Positions 15,891 through 23,786 of a DNA stretch of 64,000 bases are shown here, piece after piece. This stretch comes from JBMOUD01 sp049319665 (GTDB lineage Bacteria > Pseudomonadota > Gammaproteobacteria > Enterobacterales > Enterobacteriaceae): assembly GCF_049319665.1 (NCBI RefSeq), contig NZ_JBMOUD010000001.1:248001-312000 (forward strand), in the 5' to 3' direction. Every line of letters begins with the position of its first letter. Positions within the stretch are counted from its first letter, which is position 1. Below the pieces are notes generated by a model that saw only the letters and a list, made by a program, of their open reading frames with translations, ran no database searches and was not told where the DNA came from. The position numbers and the translations under genes are program-made.

Positions 15891-17096
15891 TTAAACAGAG
15901 TATTTGAATTTTAGGTTCTTGAGGTCATTTATGAAAACTTGTGGGGTCCAACCTTTAGTTAGTTCACTTAATAAATATTCATCAGCCATGTCAAATAAAT
16001 AGTCTTTAAGTGGGTCTGCAAATGGCAAAATAGCAGCGGAATATGGAGCAATAGCTGGGGATATTAGATGCCCTGCTCCGTAACCCAAAAACATCATGGA
16101 AAAGCTTTTAGTGGATTTCCCCCAAAAAGTATCGAAGAATCCTTTTGGGTTGAGATTGCTCTCCACATAAATCTGCTGAGCTTCTAAGGGGGTGGTAGCA
16201 TTATTGATTTCGCTTAGCCAATCCCTGAATCTCATTGCGCTCTTGCTTTTTCTGACTCTCAATAATTGATCCATTGGCTGCCCCATTAAATCGAATGATT
16301 TGCGAAGGTCTGGGAATTTTTCAAATTCAATGATTGAAGAAAATACTTCCTCTTTGGTAAGAGCCTCAGATTTAGATAGGGAGTCCTCGAACAAGATATT
16401 TATATCACTTATAGGACTGGTTCTGGCATGTTTGTTTATAACGTATTTATAGCCAAGAAGGTCCGATGTGCATATTGCTAAGAGGTTTTTTTCATGTTGA
16501 GTTAACTCATTTATATCTCTTCCGTTAAGATTAAGTCCCAGTCTTTTCAGCTTTCCGCTTTTGAGCGCTGATAAAACTTCTTCTAAGCAGTTGTCCTCAA
16601 TCTGCTCAGGTACCGCAATATAATTATCTCTCAATTTACGTATTAAATTTCTTCTTTCTCTCCTTTTAATAGGTGTTGAGAGGTTGTGTATTGCTAATTC
16701 TAAGGATTGTTCAGGGTCAGCATTGGGTCCGTCTCTTAGGCGCGTAGCGGAAATTGGAGGGACGCCTGCGAAAGGGTGTTTAAGTGCTAAAATAACTGGT
16801 GTCCATAATGTGAAACTGAAAGCGTTTTCATCTATTAGCTCCTCAACTCCTTTTAACCCTATTTCATTGATCATGATTTTTAGCGCTAGATTTTCCCCTT
16901 CAACTTTGAAATTAACTTCATTGTTTAAAATGAAACTTTCGAATAAGGATGATTTTATTTCATTATATGTTAGGGGTGGAGAGTTCGTTTTTTTTAGTAT
17001 GGGGACTAAATCGTTATTAAATCGTAAAGGTTCACGGAAAGTATCATTTATTTCATTATTGAAAAGAGCATCATCAAGACTACGGTTGGATATCAT
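15891..17096 (-). CDS. Uncharacterised 401-aa protein inserted between phage gpS and gpV
   Basis: Intact, AT-rich 401-aa ORF on the strand opposite to the phage tail genes that flank it. I do not recognise the family. The N-terminal two thirds look soluble and charged (KRRERRNLIRKLRDNY near residue 140). Near the C-terminus a glycine/alanine-rich hydrophobic stretch (GYGAGHLISPAIAPYSAAILPF, about residues 335-356) could touch or cross a membrane. The ATG at 17096 gives the longest product. Its position at the S/V transcription boundary and its intactness beside pseudogenes are typical of phage-carried accessory ('moron') genes such as superinfection-exclusion or defence genes. Function unknown. 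Confidence 0.7.
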   Translation of the reverse strand: MISNRSLDDALFNNEINDTFREPLRFNNDLVPILKKTNSPPLTYNEIKSSLFESFILNNEVNFKVEGENLALKIMINEIGLKGVEELIDENAFSFTLWTPVILALKHPFAGVPPISATRLRDGPNADPEQSLELAIHNLSTPIKRRERRNLIRKLRDNYIAVPEQIEDNCLEEVLSALKSGKLKRLGLNLNGRDINELTQHEKNLLAICTSDLLGYKYVINKHARTSPISDINILFEDSLSKSEALTKEEVFSSIIEFEKFPDLRKSFDLMGQPMDQLLRVRKSKSAMRFRDWLSEINNATTPLEAQQIYVESNLNPKGFFDTFWGKSTKSFSMMFLGYGAGHLISPAIAPYSAAILPFADPLKDYLFDMADEYLLSELTKGWTPQVFINDLKNLKFKYSV

Positions 17097-17178
17097 AAAT
17101 CCCTCTAATGGTATTGTATTTCTGATCGTACAACGGAATGTATTATTAATTACTCAAAAAGTAAATCACGATATGTGC

Positions 17179-17741
17179 ATGAGCGCTCAACTTACCGAAA
17201 TAATGCGCCTTATCACCAACCTGATCCGCACCTGCACCGTGACAGAAGTGGACCGGGAGAACTGGATGTGCCAGGTAAAGGTGGACGAGCTTGAAACCAA
17301 CTGATTAGCTGTTTGACGCCGCGCGCCGGAGGTGCCCGCACATGGTGGAGTCAGTCGCCGGATGAGCATGTGGTGGTCCTGAGTATGGGTGAGTTTGCAT
17401 TGCCTGCCATTTACTCCAGCCAGTTTGCACCACCGTCGTACTCCGTGGACGGCTGCGTGACGCAGAATCCGGGCGGCAGCTGGTTTGAATGCGGTCCCGC
17501 CACTGGGTGCTGGCATGTCCGGGGCATCAAATCCAGGATGATTGAGGCGGCAGATAATATCAGCCTCAAAACCACTGAGTTTGTCGTGGAGGCCGACACC
17601 ACGTACATCAACAGCGAGGTGGTGATGTACGGCGCAGTTACCCAGGTCGGCGGCCCGATGAGTTCCAAAGGGTTCGTAGTGGATGAGCATGCTCATATCA
17701 AAGTCATTACAGGTGGTGACATGTCGGGAGGTCCAGAATGA
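17179..17741 (+). pseudogene. P2 gpV-like baseplate assembly protein, frameshifted
   Basis: The first frame gives MSAQLTEIMRLITNLIRT, TVTEVD and CQVKVDELETN, then a stop where the family has Trp. One base further in a T-run the frame changes, and TPRAGGARTWWSQSPDEHVVVLSMG continues to a C-terminal KGFVVDEHAHIKV, as in P2 gpV/gp45-type spike proteins. A single nonsense change (TGG to TGA) and a one-base loss near 17305 explain the break. The rest is well preserved, suggesting fairly recent decay. Confidence 0.85.
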
Positions 17742-17854
17742 CGCTGTATCTCGGCATGAGTCAGAACAACGGCAAGGCCATTAAGGCCATCACGGGAACG
17801 GACCATCTGCGCGAGTCGGTTCGTGACATTCTGCTGACCCCGCAGGGTAGCAGA
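17738..17854 (+). pseudogene. P2 gpW-like baseplate protein, 5' fragment
   Basis: Starts with an ATG overlapping the gpV stop (ATGA), as in P2. It encodes MTLYLGMSQNNGKAI, then HLRESVRDILLTPQGSR, the conserved start of gpW/gp25 baseplate wedge proteins. Homology stops after residue 39, where DNA of a conjugative relaxase begins, marking a deletion or recombination joint at about 17855. Confidence 0.8.
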
Positions 17855-17875
17855 GCAAGGACAGATAGGGATTGT

Positions 17876-18238
17876 TCAGCAGTTGTCTGTCAAGCCACTT
17901 TCATTGCTGGATAGCGGGTACCTATTCAGCCGGCGAGACTCGCGCGGCTCAATGACTGTGCAACTCCAGATATTCATAGCGTTGGTTTTTTTGCGGTGAA
18001 GCTGTAACCGCTCGAAGCGCTTCTGCACCCATTGCCAATCCTGAACTATTTCCTGCTTGGCGAGAGCGCCGATCTGCGGATGCTCTTGTGCATAGCGTTG
18101 GAAGATACAGGGACTGACGAGATAGGTGGTGTCGACCACAGTGTGCACCTGAGCTTTTGTGTCATTGATGATGATCTTACAAGACTGGATTCCTTGCTTC
18201 AGCCAATCCATGAAGTGCTCGCCGGAAGATCGCTATGT
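17876..18238 (-). pseudogene. MobH/TraI_2-type relaxase, C-terminal fragment
   Basis: About 118 codons on the minus strand encode FMDWLKQGIQS, INDTKAQVHTV, YLVSPCIFQRYAQEHPQI and WQWVQKRFERLQLHRK. These are the signature blocks of the C-terminal domain (TraI_2_C) of relaxases of the MobH family, found in integrative conjugative elements and genomic islands. The N-terminal HD/relaxase part is missing. It records a former ICE next to the prophage relic. Confidence 0.75.
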
Positions 18239-18253
18239 GTTACTGTGAGGTAA

Positions 18254-18625
18254 GGATATGACCTCTTATCAGGTGGCCAAATCCATTAAACTACTACACA
18301 TGGCAAATAGAGTAAAACCTAAAACATATATTGCCGCTGGAAGTGGTTTGTTCATAAAAATTTACTCGATGTGATTAACAGTAATGAAACTAATACCCTC
18401 GATTATTGGCTTTTGTAAACAGAATATGAATCATAATTGTTATGACATTTTTCACCAATATAATCGGATGGTTTATCGGGTTGTCGTGTTAGGTTAGGAG
18501 GTTGAGATATTGAATTTTGGTTATTAAATCGTCATTGGCTTATCTTAAAAATAGATAATGTTATTTATTTAAATGTTATTTAATGGATTTTTATGAATGT
18601 GTAAATATCGAAAAGGAAAATAACA
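18254..18625. other. AT-rich intergenic region
   Basis: About 370 bp between the relaxase relic and the oxidoreductase gene. I see no coding homology. The last 100 bp are very AT-rich and probably hold the promoter of the following gene, with AAAAGGAAAA before its ATG as ribosome-binding site. Confidence 0.5.
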
Positions 18626-19543
18626 ATGAGTGAATACGTGCAAGCAATTGTGAAATCAGATACCGGTGGTTTTAGATTAACCGATGTACAGCGGCCGGTC
18701 AGAAGGACGGAAAGTGATATTTTAATCAGAGTTTCTAATATATCACTTAATCGGGGAGAATTAGACTTTCCCTGGGAATCGGATAAGCCTGCCGGATGGG
18801 ATGCATTTGGTATTGTGATCGAGACCAGCAGCGACGGTCAGGGACCAAAAATTGGGGAGCGGGTATTAACATGGAGTTTTTCGGGTGCCTGGAGCCAATA
18901 TCGCGTTGTCGATCGTGCCAATGTCGCTATCGTGCCAGAGAGTGTATCAGCAGCGGTTGCAGCAGCGTTGCCGGTGGCAGGATTAACGGCGATGCGTTCT
19001 CTGCGGACCCTTCATTTGCAGCCGGGCCAGTCTCTGGCCGTTACCGGCGCAACGGGCGGCGTCGGGCATTTGTTGGTTCAGTTGGCAATGCATGCCGGTA
19101 TTAAAGTTTCGGCGGTGGCGCACAGTCAGCGTGGATTCGATTGGCTGCAAGCCAGCGATGTTAAACCCAACGAGGTACTATTGGCTAAAGAATATCCTTT
19201 TGAGGGAACCTTTGATGCCCTGGTCGATACCGTCGGTGGCGATTTACTGGCTCATCTATTAGACAATGTTGTCCCTAATGGCACAGTTCTCATTCTGGGC
19301 GTTGCCTCGGGGCAGGTGGCGAGCATAGACACCACAATTTTGGTATCACGAGGAATCGATCTGATTTCTTATAAGGATTATTCCCCGGCCGGAGAAGATT
19401 TAAACACCTTGCTCACTCTCGTTGCCGAGAAGATCATTAAAGTATACGCGGATAATATTGGTTGTTGGGATAAAGTCATTAAACAGGATTTCCTGCATCT
19501 TCTCGCTCCAGGCAAAGTCACGCTCAACGTACCTCAGGACTAA
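18626..19543 (+). CDS. Zinc-less MDR-family quinone oxidoreductase/alcohol dehydrogenase
   Basis: 305 aa of the medium-chain dehydrogenase superfamily: a GroES-like N-terminal domain (NISLNRGELDF), the family loop GWDAFGIV, and a Rossmann domain with VTGATGGVGHLLVQLA at about residue 150 (the AxxGxxG NADPH loop). Catalytic zinc ligands are absent, as in QOR/crotonyl-type reductases. It likely reduces quinones or small enones with NADPH. The LysR gene that follows in the same direction (180 bp on) may control it or be co-transcribed. Confidence 0.8.
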   Translation: MSEYVQAIVKSDTGGFRLTDVQRPVRRTESDILIRVSNISLNRGELDFPWESDKPAGWDAFGIVIETSSDGQGPKIGERVLTWSFSGAWSQYRVVDRANVAIVPESVSAAVAAALPVAGLTAMRSLRTLHLQPGQSLAVTGATGGVGHLLVQLAMHAGIKVSAVAHSQRGFDWLQASDVKPNEVLLAKEYPFEGTFDALVDTVGGDLLAHLLDNVVPNGTVLILGVASGQVASIDTTILVSRGIDLISYKDYSPAGEDLNTLLTLVAEKIIKVYADNIGCWDKVIKQDFLHLLAPGKVTLNVPQD

Positions 19544-19722
19544 GCTCAACTCGTACATAGTCCTCTATGATGTCGCCACGCAAGGATATTGCAATAATTG
19601 TGGCGACATAGCGTTATCTTTTAACTAATCACACATTGATATTTAACTTCTGTCAGGTTTTTTTGTATCTTGATGCCCCTACAAGGCATAGATGTTCGCG
19701 TAAGAGATGCAAGAGAAGACTT

Positions 19723-20604
19723 ATGGATTTAAATGCGCTTAAAATCTTTATCAAGGTAGGGGAAACGCAGAGTTTTACTAAAGCTGCGCAGGCATTGGGC
19801 CTCACCCAATCAGGGGTCTCACGTGCAATTACCAGACTTGAGCTCGATCTTCGTGTTACCTTGCTTAACCGCAATACCCACTCTGTAAGTCTGACTACCG
19901 ATGGCGTTTTTTTATATGAATCCTCAAGAAGCCTGATGCATGAAATGGATGAGGTTGGGCATTCGATTACCGGTAGAACTGCCTTCCCTGAAGGCGAACT
20001 AAAAATAACGACACCTTCTGCCTATGGCCGATTGGTCGTTATTCCAATACTTAAAGAGATCCTCGACAGATATCCGGCATTAACAATTGACGCGGTTATG
20101 ACTGACCGATTGGTTGATTTGGTGGAAGAAGGCTTTGACGCGGCGATTAGAATTGGCAGCGTACAGGACTCACGGCTTATCGCAAGAACCATCAAGCATT
20201 TACGTTTTGTCACCGTTGCGTCACCGGAATATTTAAACAGCCACGGAATTCCTAAAGAGCCAGCGGAACTGGTACAGCATAACTGTCTGGCTGTTAAAGC
20301 ACAGAAAACTGGGCGTAGCACCAAATGGTTTTATTATATAGCGGGAGAACAGCAGGCTTTTGACATTAAGGGTAATCTGGTCGTTGATACTGCGGATGTA
20401 CTGTTAGAGGCGGCACTCAGCGGGATGGGGGTTGTTCAAATAATGGACTTTGCGGTCGGTAAATATCTGGAAAACGGTAAACTGGTCGAGCTACTACAAG
20501 AATACTCCGAGGCTTCGATTCCGCTTTCATTAATTTATGCAAAATCGCGCCATCGTTCACCTAAAATCAGTACATTGCTGGCGGCGTTAGGAATAAATAC
20601 TTGA
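19723..20604 (+). CDS. LysR-family regulator
   Basis: 293 aa. The N-terminal winged helix MDLNALKIFIKVGETQSFTKAA carries the usual G-S-F-T-x-A-A pattern, and SGVSRAITRLE is the recognition helix. The effector domain follows the AaeR/DmlR type (GELKITTPSAYGRLVV, VEEGFDAAIRIG). The frame is open from 19636; the ATG at 19723 gives the family's normal start. It lies downstream of the quinone-oxidoreductase gene, a frequent pairing of LysR genes with the stress or detoxification gene they control. Confidence 0.82.
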   Translation: MDLNALKIFIKVGETQSFTKAAQALGLTQSGVSRAITRLELDLRVTLLNRNTHSVSLTTDGVFLYESSRSLMHEMDEVGHSITGRTAFPEGELKITTPSAYGRLVVIPILKEILDRYPALTIDAVMTDRLVDLVEEGFDAAIRIGSVQDSRLIARTIKHLRFVTVASPEYLNSHGIPKEPAELVQHNCLAVKAQKTGRSTKWFYYIAGEQQAFDIKGNLVVDTADVLLEAALSGMGVVQIMDFAVGKYLENGKLVELLQEYSEASIPLSLIYAKSRHRSPKISTLLAALGINT

Positions 20605-20741
20605 CCCCCAATACAGATGCAATTGCGCTTAATTTGTGAGGGACCAAATTCAATATTCTGCTCAATTCTGTGACTAAAAACCAAGCTCTGTATGAAGCTG
20701 ACGGTATTTTAATTATATATGCGAAGTATTTAGTCTTAAAC

Positions 20742-20766
20742 GGGGCCCATTAGCTGAGCCCTTTTT
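20742..20766 (+). terminator. Possible terminator after the LysR gene
   Basis: GGGC at 20743-20746 can pair with GCCC at 20758-20761, followed by five T. The stem is short, so the call is tentative. Confidence 0.35.
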
Positions 20767-20795
20767 CAAGCTTATCAATTGGTATATACCGAAGT

Positions 20796-22058
20796 TCAGA
20801 CTTTGGACTGCTGATGGCCAAAAATATAGGATGGCACGAATTCCTTTCTGCATCTGTCCAGATAATCTGACCACCACTGCATCATCGCCTTGCGGGCTTC
20901 CAGATGCTCCGCCTTGTGGATGTATGCTGCCCGAACGCTGTTACGCTCCTGGTGACTCATCTGCCGTTCAACCACATCCTGTGCCCATAGGCCAGACTCC
21001 ATCAGGGCACTACAGGCCATTGCCCGAAACCCGTGGCCGCAGATTTCATTTTTTGTGTCATAGCCCATCAGGCGTAGCGCCTTGTTGACCGTGTTTTCAC
21101 ACATCGGTTTATAAGGATTGTGATCGCCGGGGAATACCAGCACCTGATGCCCGGATATTTCCCGTATCTGTTTCAGAATAGCGATGGACTGACGGGAGAG
21201 TGGAACGATATGTGAAGTGCGCATTTTTGTACCACGCCCAGAGTAGCGGACACCGGGGATGGCCTCGCGAGTGGCAGGAATGGTCCAGATTCTATTTTTG
21301 AAATCGATCTCAGACCAACGGGCGAAACGCAATTCGCTGGAACGGATGAAAAGGCGCAAGGTGAGTGATACTGCCAGGCGGGTTAACTCCCGTCCTTGCT
21401 GGTAGTCCTCAATACGAATCAACAGTTCCGGCAGTCGCTCCAGCGGAAGGGCAGGGTAGTGGCGTTTAACGGGAGGTGCGATGATACCGTCGAGATTTGC
21501 TGCCGGATTGTGCTCTATCAACTCCTGATGCACGGCATGACGCATGATGTTGCACATATGCTGCCGGGTACGTGCTGCGACTTCCAGCAGACCTTTTTGC
21601 TCAATGCCTTTCAGCAGGTCGATAAAGTGACGTGGTTTTAGTTCAGAGACAGGTAGATGCCCAATGATTGGAAAAATATGGTTATTCATGCTGGCGAGCA
21701 GACGGGTTGCGTGGTTCTCTGACCATGTACGGTTGCTTTTATGCCAGCTCAGTGCAACAGACTTGAAGGTTTCTTCTGGCAACGCAGTGGCTCTTTTAGA
21801 GGAGCGCTGTTGTGCTGGGTTGATATTATGCGCCAGCAATTTACGGATACCATCACGTTGTTGACGAGCGTCAGCCAGAGAGACATCAGGGTAGGCACCT
21901 AAGCCGAGGCGGGATTCTTTTCTATTGATACGATATTTGAGATACCAGAGACGCGAACCACCTGGATTAACCAGCAGGTACAGACCGTGAGAATCAGAAA
22001 CTTTAAAGGGTTTTGCGGATGGTTTTAAGTTGCGGATTTTTGAGTCGTTAAGAGACAT
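20796..22058 (-). CDS. P4-type tyrosine integrase beside tRNA-Asn
   Basis: 420 aa, the usual length of P4-like integrases. The N-terminal DUF4102 arm-binding domain (LNDSKIRNLKPSAKPFKVSDSHGLYLLV) is followed by a core-binding domain and the catalytic domain with the first Arg in RSSELRFARW, the H-x-x-R box in CGHGFRAMA and the nucleophile Tyr in AAYIHKAEHLE. It is transcribed away from the tRNA-Asn whose 3' end lies 161 bp upstream, the classic arrangement of a genomic island inserted into a tRNA. The gene is intact. No recognisable excisionase is next to it. Confidence 0.9.
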   Translation of the reverse strand: MSLNDSKIRNLKPSAKPFKVSDSHGLYLLVNPGGSRLWYLKYRINRKESRLGLGAYPDVSLADARQQRDGIRKLLAHNINPAQQRSSKRATALPEETFKSVALSWHKSNRTWSENHATRLLASMNNHIFPIIGHLPVSELKPRHFIDLLKGIEQKGLLEVAARTRQHMCNIMRHAVHQELIEHNPAANLDGIIAPPVKRHYPALPLERLPELLIRIEDYQQGRELTRLAVSLTLRLFIRSSELRFARWSEIDFKNRIWTIPATREAIPGVRYSGRGTKMRTSHIVPLSRQSIAILKQIREISGHQVLVFPGDHNPYKPMCENTVNKALRLMGYDTKNEICGHGFRAMACSALMESGLWAQDVVERQMSHQERNSVRAAYIHKAEHLEARKAMMQWWSDYLDRCRKEFVPSYIFGHQQSKV

Positions 22059-22219
22059 TTGGGGGTCACTCCGTCATCGAACCAACTTGACCCCAAATCT
22101 GACCACCAAATTCTCCCGATGCGGAGGGAAAACTAAAAATACATCGGGAAGACTTTTCACGCTAGCTTATTGAATCTAAATTACATAAGGATTCGCAGAG
22201 CGGCATGAAAACAAGAATT

Positions 22220-22295
22220 TGGCTCCTCTGACTGGACTCGAACCAGTGACATACGGATTAACAGTCCGCCGTTCTACCGACTGAACTACAGAGGA
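22220..22295 (-). tRNA. tRNA-Asn (GTT)
   Basis: 76 nt on the minus strand beginning TCCTCTGTAGTTCAG and ending in an encoded CCA. The acceptor stem TCCTCTG/CAGAGGA closes, the D-arm has GTTCAGTCGGTAGAAC, the anticodon GTT sits at 22260-22262 (reverse complement AAC), and the T-arm has GGTTCGAGTCC. It is the probable attachment site of the adjacent integrase element. Confidence 0.97.
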
Positions 22296-22528
22296 ATCGT
22301 TTGAACGAGGCGAATAATAGCGATAGGGGACGGGCATGTCAAAGGGTGTAATGCAAAATAATGTTCGACTGCTGGCAGTTTAGGCAACTTGTTGAGATTT
22401 GAAGCGAAATGGCCGTTTGCTAGCATGAAATCTAGCCATTTAAGATGAGTGTGGATGGTATGTCGAAGTTTCGGCTTTCAGGTTTTGTATAAGAACAAAA
22501 TCTTATTTCTGCATAACAGCCATAAGTT

Positions 22529-22545
22529 TGCATGATATTGGTGCA
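22529..22545 (+). promoter_or_regulatory. NtrC-binding site upstream of nac
   Basis: TGCATG-N5-GGTGCA matches the NtrC dyad consensus (TGCACY-N5-GGTGCA), about 130 bp before the sigma54 promoter. nac is known to be activated by phosphorylated NtrC from such upstream sites. Confidence 0.65.
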
Positions 22546-22672
22546 TCTTTTTAGCGCATTGCTTATGAATGGCTATTTCCTATCTGAGTGGATTGGTCTG
22601 TTTTTATGATTTTTTGTTATTTTATAAGCAATTGATTCATTTTGTTCTCCATGTTTTGTCTAAATAACGTTG

Positions 22673-22689
22673 TTGGCCTGGATCTTGCT
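22673..22689 (+). promoter_or_regulatory. Sigma54 promoter of nac
   Basis: TTGGC at 22673-22677 and TTGCT at 22685-22689 place GG and GC exactly 12 bases apart, as required for the -24/-12 elements (consensus YTGGCAC-N5-TTGCW). It lies about 110 bp before the nac start codon. Confidence 0.75.
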
Positions 22690-22799
22690 CTGGCTATTGT
22701 CATGAATTTTGCATTATCGGCATTGTGCCGAACTTCATTACCTGCAGAACATTGCATGATGAAGGTCAGCGTTATTTACCGGGTTTAAGGGAGACGGCA

Positions 22800-23729
22800 A
22801 TGAATCTCAGACGTTTAAAGTACTTCGTAAAAATCGTTGATATCGGCAGCCTGACTCAGGCAGCAGAAGTGTTACATATTGCGCAACCAGCATTGAGCCA
22901 ACAGCTGGCGACGCTGGAAGGTGAGTTGCATCAGCAATTATTGATCCGTACTAAACGTGGCGTAACGCCAACTGAGGCAGGCAGCATCCTTTATACTCAT
23001 GCGCAGACTATTTTACGTCAGTGTGAGCAAGCCCAGAGTGCGGTCAATAGCGCGGGTTTGTCATTAAATGGTCAGGTTTCTGTTGGTTTAGCACCGGGAA
23101 CGGCGGCAACTTCTCTGGCATTGCCATTATTGCAGGCCGTGCGCGAACAGCATCCGGGGATTTTACTCTACTTAAATGAAAACTTTGGCAATGTCCTGAC
23201 CGATCTCACCGCCAATGGCCGGATGGATATGGCCGTACAATATGGCAATAAAAGCGCAGCGGGCGTGACTTTTATGCCGTTGATGAAAGAAGATCTTTAT
23301 CTGGTTGGCAGCAACTCGGTACAGAACCCTGGCAAATACGTTGAATTAAGCGATGTTGCTAAGCTCAATCTTTTCCTGCCGAGTGCGCAAAATCTGTTGC
23401 GTAAGCTGGTGGACGAATCACTGACGCTGCGCCGCTTAAACGCTAAAGTGATTGGTGAAATTGAATCGGCTAATACACTGATTGCGGCGATTGCCAGCGG
23501 GCTAGGGGCGACTATTTTGCCAGAATCTGCCGCGCGCGCCATTATTGGGCCAGCCAATGCCTGGATGTCTTGCATTAGCAGCCCGTCAATTCAGGCGCCA
23601 CTATCACTTTGCCTCTCCGATCATCTGCCGTTGTCACAGGCTGCACAAGCGGTGAAAAAAATCCTATTGTCGCTGGTGGAAAATAACAATATTGCGCAGG
23701 TTGCTGAGCCGATGCTGCTGGCGGGCTAA
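22800..23729 (+). CDS. nac: Nitrogen assimilation control LysR regulator Nac
   Basis: 309 aa. The start MNLRRLKYFVKIVDIGSLTQ and QPALSQQLATLEGEL agree almost residue for residue with enterobacterial Nac, and the effector-domain blocks KVIGEIES and ILPESAAR also match. Nac adapts sigma70 promoters to nitrogen limitation. A longer open frame starts at 22725, but GGGAGACGGCA before the ATG at 22800 and the conserved N-terminus decide the start. The sigma54 promoter and NtrC site upstream fit its known control. Location beside a tRNA-Asn is shared with other enterobacteria, so this is the core flank of the island. Confidence 0.93.
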   Translation: MNLRRLKYFVKIVDIGSLTQAAEVLHIAQPALSQQLATLEGELHQQLLIRTKRGVTPTEAGSILYTHAQTILRQCEQAQSAVNSAGLSLNGQVSVGLAPGTAATSLALPLLQAVREQHPGILLYLNENFGNVLTDLTANGRMDMAVQYGNKSAAGVTFMPLMKEDLYLVGSNSVQNPGKYVELSDVAKLNLFLPSAQNLLRKLVDESLTLRRLNAKVIGEIESANTLIAAIASGLGATILPESAARAIIGPANAWMSCISSPSIQAPLSLCLSDHLPLSQAAQAVKKILLSLVENNNIAQVAEPMLLAG

Positions 23730-23757
23730 ATCATTAGTTTTATTAGACTGTTGGTAC

Positions 23758-23777
23758 GGCGGGCATCGTAGCCCGCC
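23758..23777. terminator. Hairpin between convergent nac and serralysin genes
   Basis: GGCGGGC (23758-23764) and GCCCGCC (23771-23777) form a perfect 7-bp stem with a 6-nt loop between two convergent genes. There is no T-tract on either side, so efficiency is uncertain. Confidence 0.5.
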
Positions 23778-23786
23778 ACTGAGGAG

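Noticed and set aside
20600..22115. Similar ACTTGACCCC stretches on both sides of the integrase gene as att repeats
   Set aside because: Identity covers only about a dozen bases and does not include the tRNA 3' end expected for this integrase type.
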